DNA of 64,000 nucleotides from Adiantum capillus-veneris. Taxonomy: Eukaryota > Streptophyta > Polypodiopsida > Polypodiales > Pteridaceae. The notes under the pieces are model-generated. The model did no database searches, had not been told where the DNA came from, and saw only the letters and a program-made list of their open reading frames with translations. Each line of letters starts with the position of its first letter. Within the stretch, counting starts at the first letter, position 1. The translations under genes were made by a program, and so were the position numbers. Shown here in pieces: positions 24,254 through 35,240 of the stretch. Location of the stretch: assembly GCA_014529385.2 (NCBI GenBank), contig CM043957.1, forward strand, positions 89,186,881-89,250,880. The letters are read 5' to 3'.

Positions 24254-24330
24254 TCAGAGGCCTTTGCATTACACCTAGTGTTTCACACAGACCTTTCTGA
24301 GGCTGTAATCTGTGTGTGTATGTGTGCGCG
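23650..24330. repeat. CT/GT minisatellite with repeated unique blocks
   Basis: CT runs (23663-23694, 23814-23863, 24009-24038, 24104-24147, 24214-24249) and a GT run (23942-23981) alternate with a repeated block. The block contains GAGACCTTCATTT, CACCTG, TGAAAA, GCAGAGC and CCTG-ACTGAG, in at least three diverged copies starting near 23868, 24039 and 24148. The unit is roughly 110-170 bp, its length depending on the CT run. Long Glu-Arg or Leu-Ser open frames here are microsatellite artefacts. Confidence 0.85.
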
Positions 24331-24539
24331 CAGGTGCACGCTCGACCTGCAGTGAGCCGACACAATCAAGGACACAGAGCTTTGTGAGTTGTAGGCTGGT
24401 TATTGATACATGATTGATCTCAAATCATACAACATCATCGTTTCATGGTTAAAGAAAAGAAAGAAAGGTAAATACACTGAGAGAGAGGTAAACCATGTAT
24501 TACTAACAACAGTCTTAGAGTATCTCTTTTTTCACCTAT

Positions 24540-25139
24540 AATGGCACCTTTGGTGCTATCAGCAAAGTATTGGCCTTCATCCAGCAATTTGATGCGGCCT
24601 TTGGAGATGAGGGATTCACAGAGTCCTCCAAGCTATGCCATGTAGCTATGCACTTCCAGAAATTGTCTCATCAATGGTGGGCTAGCCTTTATTGCAACGG
24701 TGAAGCCCCAAAGGCATGGAAAACTCTATGAGTTTCCATCATGAAGCAATTCCTTGCAAGCGATTCAAAGGTCAAATCAGTTACCGAATGGTGCAGTTTG
24801 AAGCTTCTCTTCCATGAGTCTATTCACAAATATGTGGACAAGTTTTGGGATTTACATCTCAAGGCTACTATCTTTCAAAATATAGACTTCACCGAGCAAA
24901 AGCAACAATTTTGTGCAAGATTATATGAAGAAATGGCCGAGTATGTCAAATCCCAATGGCCAGGTTCTATCGCCGAAGTAATCCACCACACCATGGTTGC
25001 TTCCCACATCAATTTCCAACAAGGGGCTAGATGGAATGTCAAGCCCATGGAAAACAAAGACAAAAGTGATGCAAAGGGAAAAACCAATACCCAAAATTCT
25101 TCCCAAGGCAATTCCAATAACAACAACAACAACAATTAA
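24540..25139 (+). pseudogene. Element C gag
   Basis: Capsid-type gag of a gypsy element, open apart from a stop near 24730. It reads FIQQFDAAFGDEGFTESSKL then QWWASLYCNGEAPKAW, then SIHKYVDKFWDLHLKATIF and FCARLYEEMAEYVKSQWPGS. The pattern of a short W-rich stretch, a helical region and a basic Lys/Asn-rich tail ending in an Asn run fits retrotransposon gag domains. No clear zinc knuckle was found downstream; it may be lost in the frame breaks at 25140-25290. Confidence 0.75.
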
Positions 25140-25289
25140 TCCAAGGAGAAGGGAGTTTACAAAGCTAAAAACAAACTCTCTCCTGAAGAGCTTGAAGCAA
25201 GGACATGGCTATCGTTCTTACCCCAAGAGAAATGCCTGCAGTGAGACTCCTAGAGCTTCCACCATCGAAGCTCCAAAAGAGGATGATCA

Positions 25290-26270
25290 TTGAAAAGGAT
25301 CACTTCTCTCCTATGCTTGGAGAAAGGTAAGGGAACATGATGCCTTCATCTTGTTTGACCCTAGCTCTACTCACAACTTCATATCAATGGAGTTGGCCAC
25401 CAAGTTGGGCATTCAAGCTTTTGAGATGGGAGATACTGTAACTGCTGACACAACTTCCAAGGGATATCAAGCCTCCATTACTCCCTTGATTGGGAAGTTG
25501 AGGCTTCATGTCCAAAGCTATGTCGACACAAAGAATAATTTTTCATCTCTCCTCTCCAACATGGGGATGCTATCCTAGGGGCACCATAGTTCAACCGCAT
25601 GGCTACCAACATGAAGTTCCCAGAAAGGAGAATCTACTTCACCTACAAGGAAAAGAGCATATATATAGATTCTAATGAGTCTGGTCGTAGTATACCACTT
25701 GTAAATTCACCAACTTTTGATAAGTCAATGAAAAGCTTGGTTTTTGCGTACATGATTTTTGTCAAAGGATCCACTAATGACGCTAATGATTTATCAAATG
25801 AAAATGATAGGAATCAAGAAGAGATAGATTTCTACTTTTCTAAATGTATTCCAAGATGTTTTTAGCGATGATATCCCTATGGAATTACCCTTAAAATGAG
25901 GGGATGATGGAGAAAATATTTAGACCCTACCACAAGTTCACTGGAGTGTTCTTTGATGATATCATCATCTACTCCAAGTCCTCGGAGGAACACAAGCAAC
26001 ATCTCCAAGTGATTTTACAATCATTGAGGGAGAACAAGCAAATTTTTCCTTCAAGAGATTCAATACCTAGGTCATATTATCTCTCAAGATGGTATCCGTA
26101 TGGATCCATCAAAGTTAGAGGTAATAAAAGCAGGGTCTAATCCAAGGAATCTACATGAGATAAGATGCTTTACTGGTATCTGTGCATACTATAGACGCTT
26201 CATAGCAACATTTTCTCAAATACCATGACCATTACATGACTTAACAAAGAAGAACGTTAAGTATTCACGG
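25290..26270 (+). pseudogene. Element C protease and internally deleted reverse transcriptase
   Basis: A retropepsin-like piece reads LFDPSSTHNFISMELATKLG near 25351, where the usual catalytic DSG is DPSS. A linker follows and then a frame-broken MFSDDIPMELP-like segment near 25860, which in relatives precedes the RT fingers. The sequence then jumps to RPYHKFTGVFFDDIIIYSKS (25920-25980), the FxDD box. The fingers and part of the palm, roughly 120 residues by comparison with other gypsy RTs, are therefore missing. The remaining RT reads on in broken frames as YLGHIISQDGIRMDPSK and CFTGICAYYRRFIATFSQ up to 26270. Confidence 0.75.
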
Positions 26271-26278
26271 ACTGCTAA

Positions 26279-27863
26279 TGTCATAATAATCAATATCTAA
26301 TTCTCCTAAATGATTTTCTCATGTTAAACTGATCATGTAATATGGGGAAGTGCCAGGGGAGAAAAGGCTAGAATATTGGTTAAGCTAGCATACCGGCCAC
26401 AGTAGGGATCCAAAGGAGGGAAAATAGGGATCCAAAGGGGGGGCCATCTGCAAAAGAGCCATGTGCAACAATGGGCTAAAAAGACCCTAAGCTTCAGCCC
26501 ATCAAGACTTCCAAAATGCTAAGGTTCCAAAATTCAAAGGTTGTGTCCAAAGGTCAACCATGGGGGGAAATTGGATGCTTTGTGTGTGTCCCAAAAGTCT
26601 TTACAAATCCCTACATAGGAGGGGGCAAGCCTTGCTTGTAGGGGATGAGAGATAAAGTCACACACACACACACACACACACACACAAGCTCCCTTTACAC
26701 AAAGGGAATGAGGGACACATGTCAGCTCCCTAGCCCAGATGCCCACAAGGTGTACCCAATTCCTATTGGATGGCCTTGGAGGTGGACCAAGGAGAATTAG
26801 GCTAGAGTAAATCTAGTTTAATTAATTTAAAAACACTTAATAAAATAACCAATAATAATTAATCTCTCTAGAAGATTATTGGACAGTCTCCCAAGGGGAC
26901 CAATGAGCATTCAGCAGCCCAATGGCCTGCCTGATTCCTATTGGCCAGGAGGCAAAGGGGTCCAATGGGAGTTCAATTGAATTAAATAAATACCTAAAGC
27001 TCTCACAAAAGGGGAAAGGAGGACACATGTCAGAAGGCTATCACTTATGCTGCTTAATTGTCATTGCCTAGCCTTAGGGAGGTCCAATGAGAGGATAGCA
27101 TGAGCAAATAGCAAGAGGGGTCGACCAAGAGAGAGAGGGGGCTGATTTTTGCAAGGCATTATTACACACACACTTACACAATCTCAGGTGTGAAGAAAAG
27201 AAGACTCTCTCTCATTCTCAAGCTTTAATGGAAAGCTTATCACCTACTTCAAGCTTGTGAGAAGGGAGGCCTACACGAACAACTCTTGGCTTTGTGATGC
27301 AAATCCAACCAAGAGCCAAGCTTCAATGCATGCTCATCTCCTCTACCATGCTAATTACTAAGCTAAGCTATGCTAATATGAGTGATTATGTGAGGAGATG
27401 TACATCTTTCTCGTAAGAATACTCCTTCTTCCTCTCAATCTACTCTCATACCCCGCTAGCTCTCACCATCTTCAAAGGTGAGGTCTTGGGTCTGAGACCG
27501 GAGACAATTGATGTTGTGGTTGATAAGTGTTTTGCTTGGTGCATGAAGCTTTCATCTTCATTGCTCTAGCTAGTCTTGAAGGAACTGTACAATGTCTCTC
27601 TTGATGGGAGAAATAATAATACAAAGCCTCTTGGAGGGAGGACCGGCTCCATGTAAATCCGGTCCTCAATTGTTGTCAATAGCTTAATTTCTCTCTCTTT
27701 TGAAAGTATTGTTCATGCTATCTAACTAGGTGTTATGCTTTTTTGTTGCTCTCTCCACCCAAGCACTCTTGTAATTCGCATTAGGAATCTATTCTAATGA
27801 AATGCCCACTATGTTCATGCTAATTTCTGCTACACACAAGTTTTTAGGCCATTAAATGTTACA
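26279..27863 (+). mobile_element. Solo LTR inserted in element C
   Basis: It begins TGTCATAATAATC and ends AAATGTTACA, and is flanked on both sides by GCTAA (26274-26278 and 27864-27868), a 5-bp target-site duplication. Joining the flanks restores a Thr-Ala-Lys-Glu-Lys reading between the RT and RNase H parts of element C. This shows where the gene was interrupted. The insert has no pol or gag coding. It contains a CA run at 26659-26686. Confidence 0.85.
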
Positions 27864-27868
27864 GCTAA

Positions 27869-28500
27869 GGAGAAAAATGCTTTTGACAAGCTCAAAAAGA
27901 AGCTTACCTCCCAACCAATCCTCATGCTTCCGAATCTCTCAAAGCCATTTGAGGTCCAATGTGATGCTTGTGGTGAATTCCTTGGTGCTTCAAGAAGGGC
28001 ATGCCATAGCATATGAGAGCCGAAGGCTCAAGTGACGATGAGCGGGTCTTGGTCATTTATGAGAAAGAGCTTTTAGCTATTCTACATGTCCTAAACACAT
28101 GGAAGCACTATTTATTGGGGACTCCATTTATTTTACAAACAGATCATCAAAGTCTCAAGTACTTCATGATGCAAACCAAGCTTTTCAACAAATAAACGAG
28201 GTGGGAAAACTTTCTTTCGCATTTTTATTTTCATATTGCTCACATTGCTGGTAAGCACAATCAAGTGGCTAATGCACTTTCATGAACGACCAAAAGTTAA
28301 TACGGTGTCTATATTAGCAACTCACGATGATCTATATTCTATGACAGATGAGTATGCTACTGACCCCGACTTTAAAGATGTAATGCCAATCCTTGATTTG
28401 GGGAAGAAAGAGAAACTATTCACCTTGCAGGATGGTTATCTTCTCCATGGCAATAGGCTATGTGTTACCACTTCCTTCGTGAGAAATTCATTATGAATCC
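27869..28500 (+). pseudogene. Element C RNase H and integrase linker
   Basis: AFDKLKKKLTSQPILMLPNL and FEVQCDACGEFLGA (27880-27990) are the start of the gypsy RNase H, in which the first acidic residue (DAC) is kept. KELLAILHVLNTWKHYLLG and TDHQSLKYFM (28060-28170) continue it. HFHIAHIAGKHN-type sequence near 28220 and a spacer to 28500 lead toward integrase. Stops and frameshifts occur at about 28010, 28190 and 28270. Confidence 0.8.
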
Positions 28501-28578
28501 CATGCTCCTCGCTATGCAGGGCATAGAGGCATTCAACCTACTCTTTGAGGAGTAGAGATGTACTTCTATTGACCTACC

Positions 28579-29427
28579 ATGAAAGTGGACATACAAGAGT
28601 ATGTTTCAAAATGTGTGGTACACCAAAAGACTAAGTATAATAGAAGGAAGAAACCTGAATTAATCCAGCCATCGGCAATCCCTTATTCACCATGGGAGAG
28701 TATATCCATGGATTGTATCTTTAGATTACCCAAGTCTATCCATGGGAATACGGGAATATGGACAATAGTCAACAGGTTTAGCAAGCAAGCACACTTTATT
28801 CCTGTCAAAAAGACTATTAAGGCACACCAAATGGCAACCTTCTTCATATCTCAAATTTTCAAACACCATGGATTACCAACATCCATCGTGTCAGATAGAG
28901 ATCCTAGAATGACCAATAATTTTTGGAAAGGTCTCTTTAAAAATCTAGGCACAAGATTGAATTTCTCTTTGACCTATCACCCACAAACGGATGAGCAAAG
29001 TGAGATAGCCAATCTTATGATACTCGATCTACTAAAGGTTTATGTTATAGAAGTAGATCAATGCTCACAATGGGAGAAGTACTTACCCCTTGTAGAGTAT
29101 GCGTACAATAATATTGTCCATACTACTATGGAAAAAGCACCTTTGGAGATCATAAATGGAAGATCTAAAAGTCCCTTGCTACTTAAAGTACATGGGAAGA
29201 TATTTGCTACTTATGAGTATAGCCGTGACCTACAAGAATCTTTTCAAAAGTTTAAGGAGGCTATATCCATCTCTCAACAAATGAAAAAAGCTCTTGCTAA
29301 CAAGCACAAAAGGGCCTTAACATTCAAAGAAAATGATTGGGTCTTACTTAAATTTCCCAAGGCTCAAGTGAGGCAAATGACACGGGCAAAAATCCTACGT
29401 GCCATAAAAAGTATTATGCTAAACTAG
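28579..29427 (+). pseudogene. Element C integrase core, catalytic Asp lost
   Basis: The zinc-binding part ends with CVVHQKTK. The core has WTIVNRFSKQAHFIP, IVSDRDPRMTNNFWKGLF and YHPQTDEQSEIANL. In relatives the first motif is VVDRFSK, so the first catalytic Asp has become Asn here. The second Asp and the Glu remain. The region YNNIVHTTMEKAPLEIINGR is the usual C-terminal part of the core. With the RT deletion and nested LTR, the element is dead. Confidence 0.85.
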
Positions 29428-29456
29428 CAAAAAGATAATATGGTCCTTTTCAAATC

Positions 29457-29786
29457 TTGAATCCAATCAATGACATGTCTTATCAACTCAACTTGCCTAA
29501 CCATTGGCTCATACACAATGATTTTCATGTGAGCCTACTTAAGCCCTACAAAGGAGAGCCACCAAAAGAACCAATTATTGAAGATCCTCCAGAAATCAAA
29601 GACCAAGAAGAGGTGCTACAACCCGAAGCTATCCTTCGGCATGAAGACAAGGTACTATGCATGGTAATATTATCCGACGGTATTAAGTTCAAAAATTATC
29701 CTTTTGAAGATGCTAGACGGATGCAAGGAATACAGTTTAACGATAGTATGAACCTTGTCAATGTTTACAATGCTACACTAGAGTAA
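29457..29786 (+). pseudogene. Element C integrase C-terminal tail (chromodomain-like position)
   Basis: SYQLNLPNHWLIHNDFHVSLLKPYKG is the conserved end of gypsy integrase (usual form Y.L.LP......VFHVSLLKP). The tail EEVLQPEAILRHED lies where chromoviruses carry a chromodomain, but the remaining sequence is too diverged to call one. Confidence 0.7.
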
Positions 29787-30494
29787 GCAAATGTAAATGC
29801 TTTCCAAATGAGCAATCTTTTTGTCTTATAATACTAATCCTCTTTTGTGCACAAATTTAAATAGTATGCAAGCTGAGAATCATGTTTGTGATGACGACGT
29901 CACTCAAGCACCAAGTAGAATTTGTCACTCTACTTTGGGAGTATGATATGGGCTAAAGAGAAGACATGCTTGTGGCAGCTACGTCTCCCAAGCACCAAAT
30001 GGACTAGTCATCCATTTTGGAAAGATTTTATAGGGTGAAAAGGGATCCTCTACCCACTAAGAAACGTAGACTAATGAATAAAACTTTATCTCTTCTACTA
30101 GCAGGTTGACGACCGACTATGATTTCAAGAGAGAGGTAATGTCATAAAAATCTAATATCTAACTTCTTGTTAATTTTCCTTCTCATTTGTATGCTAACAT
30201 CATTTTTTAGCCCCCATGGAGGAACAAGTGCTCCTATGCTCCAATTCCAATGAAATATGTCTATTCGGCAGGCAGATAATGTAAAAGGGATGTGGGTCCT
30301 TATGGACAATTGTGGACAACACTTGAGGTGGTCGTGTAATTAGATTATAGCCTTTGGAGGGTCATGAGGTTTTGTGAAGCCAAGCACTAAGGGCCGGGGG
30401 TTACCCAGTGTGAGGTGGATTAGGTACTGGAGTGATCAATCAACATCCCTTGACCTTTGGATGCCACATGTATATGTTTTTGTGGCAATCAAAC
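29787..30494 (+). other. Junction of elements C and D
   Basis: No gene. It includes the putative polypurine tract and 3' LTR start of element C (30128-30140). At about 30166-30199 a stretch resembles the end of the element D 3' LTR (36400-36434), sharing TTTTCCTTCTC and GCTAACA. No primer-binding site was recognised, so the exact borders are unsure. Confidence 0.4.
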
Positions 30495-31440
30495 ATGGCG
30501 AGCGAGTCTCCACAGTTTCATGGATTGACTAATGAGAATGCACAAACTTTTATTGAAAATTTGGAAGTCAATTTCTTACTGTGAAACATACTAGACCAAG
30601 ATATATTGTTGCAGCTGCTGTAATACAGTTTATAGGATGAGACAAAACTTTGGTTACACAATCATGAAGAGTTTGTGCAGGCACAAACTCCAAGGGTGGT
30701 TTTGGACTACAATGGTGTAAAGCGAGCTTTTCTGGCATAGTAAAGATCCATTAAAGTACTTGATGAAGTTTGGAATGAAATTTTGGGGTACACACAAAAG
30801 GATAATCAGAGTGTTGATGATTTTGTCATGCAGTTCACACATTTGTAGGATAAATGGGTCCAAGATTTGAGAAATGAAATCCCTCCATCCATGTTAAGAA
30901 GGACCATTTTGTGGAAAACTTAAAAGAAAGCCTGAAGTTCAAAGTTGAGCTGAAAAGGCCCGTCACCTTCGAGCAGGCAATCGCTATCACCAGGGAGAAA
31001 GAATGGAAGGCTCAAAGACTTGATGAATATGGAAAAGCGGTCCCTGTGCAAAGTAATGGTGGCAAAAAGGAGGAGAATTAGGCAGAGACTGGAGCCCAAT
31101 TTGCTCAAAGGGCTACTATTACTGAACAGTTACAAAAAAATATGCAAGACATGATGACCATGATGCAAGAATTGCGACTCAGTGTCCTTGGAGGTGGTGG
31201 TCATGGTCGTGGCCATGGTAGAGTAATGGCCCAAGCATGTGAAGCTCAGCCTAATCCTAATGCGGGTCATGGACAAAGTGTATTTGAGCCGCAGAGGAGG
31301 TTCATCCCTACCTATTATAATTGTGGTGAACTTGGTCATATCAGCACTTATTGTTCAAAGATGACAAGGATGGGAGATGATATGTTTCCACTTCCCCAGC
31401 AGATTCCTAACAGAGCTAATGATTATGCATTAGATATATG
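30495..31440 (+). pseudogene. Element D gag
   Basis: It starts MASESPQFHGLTNENAQTF at 30495 and carries a capsid-like segment with LDEVWNEILGYTQKDNQSV. It ends with a Gly-rich linker and YYNCGELGHISTYC (near 31310-31350), a CCHC knuckle whose first Cys has become Tyr. Several stops break it. Gag forms the particle and binds the RNA in active relatives. Confidence 0.75.
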
Positions 31441-31889
31441 AGGAGATCAAGGTACTAAACAGGAAAATCAGGCCTCAACCTCTAGTGGTCATGTGGGTAT
31501 TGTGCGGGTTGAAAAGAAAGAAGCAGATATGTTGCCCGTAGGCAAAAGAGAGAGGTAAGGCTATGCCACACCATGTCCTAGAAAAAGAAAGGGAAAGAGA
31601 ATGAGGGTGAAGATGCAAAAGCCAAGAGTAAGAGAAGACCTCAGAGACGGTTTGAAGTGGTAGATTTACCTTTGGGAGAAGGCCTTACAGTTTGAAGGAA
31701 GACCTGATTGGGGGGAAAGTAGATTGTACTTTTGGACAATTGATGAAAATGGGGCCCAAACTCAAGAGGTAGTGGAAGTCATTAGTGAATCCAGAGAAAG
31801 AATTGAAGTATGGACAAGTCAAAGTGTTGGCTGTGGGAGAGTTACCCGACATTTGTCCTATGGTGAATGCTTGACACAAAGGTGTGGGC

Positions 31890-32210
31890 ATGGGAGAGGC
31901 CTTCATTGATGGAGGTGCTCAAGTTTGTGTGATCACACAATCATGTGCCAAGAGACTGGGTCTCATTACATGTGAAAGATCTGGGTTTTGAATACGACTA
32001 GCAAACCATGCCAAAGTGAAGTGTTTGGGGATGATTAAGAATTTGGAAGTTGATGTCTTCAATGTGAAAGTTATAGTAAACTTTCATGTTATGCTAGCTT
32101 TCCTAGGAGGTTTTCCTCTCATTTTGGGACGACCTTGGTTGAGAGTTGTTGGTGCTGTGCAAGATTGGGGCAAGGGAAAAATCTGTGTGTAGGGCAAGAA
32201 GGGTGAAAAA
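31890..32210 (+). pseudogene. Element D protease
   Basis: EAFIDGGAQVCVITQSCAKR near 31895 matches the retropepsin active site, with DGG in place of the usual DSG. FPLILGRPWLRVVGA near 32115 is the conserved LGRPW strand. One stop occurs near 31990. Between gag and here (31440-31890) only frame-broken linker is seen. Confidence 0.75.
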
Positions 32211-32289
32211 GAGGGTGTTCCAGATCTTTTCATCACTTCATATCAGGAAATAAGGGGTTTTGTTGGGGACCCTGTGAAGATTGAGCTAG

Positions 32290-33470
32290 TTGATGGGGCA
32301 AGGCAAAAAGGGTAGAAATTAAGGACGAATAAGGAGAAAATGAATGCTTTAAAGGAGAAGTGGATAAGATTTTGGATCCAGGGTTCATTGTGCCAATTGA
32401 TAATGATGAATGGGTGAGCCCTGCAGTGGTCACTCCAAAGAAAGATGGGTGTTGGAGAGTTTGTGTTGATTACAAGCCATTAAATGCAGTAGCCAATAAA
32501 GATCCTTACCCTTTGCCTTTCATTGATCAACTTTTAGATGCAGTGACTGGCTTATAAAGATATAGTGTCTCTGATGGTTATTCAGGATATTTCAGCTTAT
32601 CGTTGCTCCTGAAGATCGGAAAAAGACTACTTTTATCATGTCATGGGGTTATTTCTACTTTTGTTGCCTTCCCTTTGGGTTGACAAGTGGGCCTGGAGTT
32701 TTTGAAAGAAAAGTGGATTGGGTCCTTACCTTGTTCCTTGGGAAGTTTGTCAAAGGATTCATATATGATTTTTGTGTATACAATTCAAGGAAAGAGCATG
32801 TTCAAAAGCTTGAAATGATTTTGCAAGGTATGATGAATGTGGGGGTCAGTTGAACCCTAAGAAATGTCATTTTGGAGCAGCCAAGGGTAAATATTCTTGG
32901 ACATGTGATTTTGGAAAATGGGATTGAAGTGGATCTGGAGAAAGTGGAGGCTTATCCAAAAGATACCAGACAATTAGCCACTTTCATACAGAAGGTTAAA
33001 TATATGTCTTGTTTCATACCTTTGGCATCACAACTATTGTATCCATTGCAACAAGCAGTTAAGAATGATCCCTTGGAGTGGTCTCGTGACTGAGTCAAAG
33101 AGGTTTTGAGTACACTACCCATTATGGAAGCTCTTGACTGGGAAAAGAAGTTTTATGTTAACCCATCAGTGGGAGATGATTCCATTGGGGCCATGTTATT
33201 GCAAAAGGGGAAGGAATCTCAGTATATGAAGCCTGTTCATTATGCTAGCAAAGTGAAGACTCCTCATGAAAGATATTTCTCTAAAATTGAATTGGTGATG
33301 ACCAGTGTTTATGCTTGTAGACAATTCAGGCACTCTTTGCTGCAAAAGTCATTTACCTTTCTCACCAGTTATTCATTGCTTTCCCAGCTGTTCAATAATT
33401 CAAATATATCAAAAACAGTGATGAGATGGGTTATTGAACTTTAGGAGTTTCAGTTCACCTTTTTGGTGGA
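32290..33470 (+). pseudogene. Element D reverse transcriptase and first RNase H
   Basis: RT reads DEWVSPAVVTPKKDGCWRVC (32400-32460), DPYPLPFIDQLLDAVTG, SDGYSGYF and CCLPFGLTSGPGVF. The box that should be YxDD reads IYDF at about 32764, so a catalytic Asp is lost. The RNase H part has FYVNPSVGDDSIGAMLLQKG and PHERYFSKIELVMTSVYACR (33150-33330). Stops occur at about 32555, 32850, 33092 and 33442. Confidence 0.85.
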
Positions 33471-33589
33471 AGAGAGTACTTGGGCTACCTTGGCAGATTT
33501 ACTCACTTATAAAGACACTCCTGTTTTGGTTAAAGAAGAGGTGGTGCGAAAGAAGAAAGTTGAGACTCTTGCCATCTCTGATGCTTCAC

Positions 33590-33990
33590 TGGTATACTTC
33601 AATGGTTCTTATTCAAGAAGTCATGATGCTGCTTGAGGAGGCATTGTCATATATAATGCACAAGGAAAGATTGTAAGGAAACAAAGGTTTGAAACTTGAT
33701 GCAAAAAGTAACAATGAGGCACAGTACATGGCTCTTGAAGGTGGTTTGCACACTTGCTTACAGCTGGGAATTAGACGCTTGCAGATCAAAGGAGATGCCT
33801 TGTTGGTCATAAAGCAAGTATTGGGAGTATGGAAGAATAAGAATCCTAAACAGAAGAATTTATGCTTCAAGGTGAAATCATAGCTCAAAAAGTTTGAAGC
33901 ATGGAGCTTGCAGCATATTGAGAGGTCTCAAAATGAAGAAGCTCATGATGCTGCCCAAAAAATGATCACTTGTGTGTTTGTGCTGAAGGA
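33590..33990 (+). pseudogene. Element D second (archaeal-type) RNase H
   Basis: VYFNGSYSRSHDAA, then GGIVIYNAQGKIVRKQRF, SNNEAQYMALEGGL and LQIKGDALLVIKQVLGVWKN. This is the aRNH domain that Tat-lineage elements acquired in addition to the retroviral-type RNase H. The first catalytic Asp (usual FDGAxS) is Asn here, while the Glu of NEA and the Asp of GDALLV remain. Two stops and one frameshift break it. Confidence 0.85.
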
Positions 33991-34089
33991 AAATGCCCCT
34001 TTATATCATGGGAGGGAAGTGTTACCAAAGGAGATGGATTTTTTGTTGACATTTTCCTACCTAAAGGTTTACTATCTTCCAAAAAGTAT

Positions 34090-35240
34090 GTGTTTATAAG
34101 AAAAGCCAGGAATTACAAAGTGCTTGATGATGTGTTGTACATAAAAGAAAGTGATTTGATTTTGCTTCGTATACCTTGGAAAGAGGAAATCTACAAGATC
34201 TTGGAAGAAAATCATGAGGGATCTTGTGGAGACCATTTTGCCATGAAGATCTTATTGCATAAAATTTTATAAGAAGGCTATGTATGGCCAAAAATTCAAT
34301 GGGACATTAACCATTGGTGCAAGTCGTGTTTGCCTTGCCAAAAATGGGAAAGAGAACCTTGAAGTCCAAATTGTGACAAATAGTTCTAGCTTTTGATGTG
34401 TTTGAAAAATGGGGTCTTGATGCTATTGGAACCTTACCTATGACTAGCAAAAGAATGCTTGCATTTTGACGGCCGTAGATTATTTGTCACGATGGGTACA
34501 AGCCAAGGCTGTCAAACAAATTACCAGAAAAGAAATGGGGTACTTTGTTTATGAGCATATATGCTACAAGTTTGGTGTGCCCCTAGAGCTACTTTCTGAT
34601 AGCGGACCAGGATTTAGAGGAGAGCTGTTTGATTTCTTATGCAAGAAGCTCAATATACAACATAGGTACAGTTCTCCTTATTATCTACAATGCAATGGTC
34701 TCAATGAGAGATTCAATGGAGAGTTAGTGAAGGTCTTGACAAAGATGACCCAAACACATGGAAAGACTTGGGATTCAGAGCTGCCTTGTGCATTATGGGC
34801 CTACAAAACTGCTATCAAAACAAGCACAAGATTTTCTCCTTACCACTTGGTTTATGGCAAGGAAGCTTTACTACCAATTGAAGTGCAGATTCCTGCACTC
34901 AATTTGTTTTCATTGGGAGATGAAGAGCAAACAGATGCTTAGCAGAAAAGGTTGCTAGATTTACAATGTTTGCAATTGGATAGAGTTTTAGCTTTGAGCT
35001 ACTATGAAGAAGTGTCAAAGAAGGCTTAGCTAAAATCTAATGAATGCATGAAGGATAAAGGAATTGAAAAGGGTGATCTGGTGTTGCGATACAATGGTAA
35101 ATTGGACAATACCTTTCAAAAAAAAAGTTTCAAATCAAATGGGAAGTTCCTTTTATTGTTGTCAAGAAGTTTGATAATGGCACATATCAGTTGGCAAATT
35201 TGAGTGGTGCACATCATAAATATCGTGTTAATGGTTAAAA
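34090..35240 (+). pseudogene. Element D integrase
   Basis: The zinc module ENHEGSCGDHF...CKSCLPCQKW (34205-34345) has the HHCC pattern. The core (34466-34942) shows AVDYLSRWVQAKAV, LLSDSGPGFRGELF and NGLNERFNGEL, so D, D and E are all present. Then comes ALWAYKTAIKTSTRFSPYHL. The C-terminal part near 35060-35230 includes GIEKGDLVLRYNGKLD and then loses frame. It is the best preserved part of element D. Confidence 0.85.

Larger units (their letters stand above)
24540..30200 (+). mobile_element. Element C: decayed Ty3/gypsy element split by a solo LTR
   Basis: Plus-strand gag, protease, a deleted RT, RNase H pieces and integrase, in the normal gypsy order. An unrelated-looking 1585-bp LTR sits between the RT and RNase H parts (26279-27863). 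A purine run at 30128-30136 followed by TGTCATAAAAATC (30140) probably marks the start of the 3' LTR. That start resembles the start of the solo LTR, so both may belong to one family. The 5' LTR was not identified; the CT/GT minisatellite lies just upstream. Confidence 0.8.
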
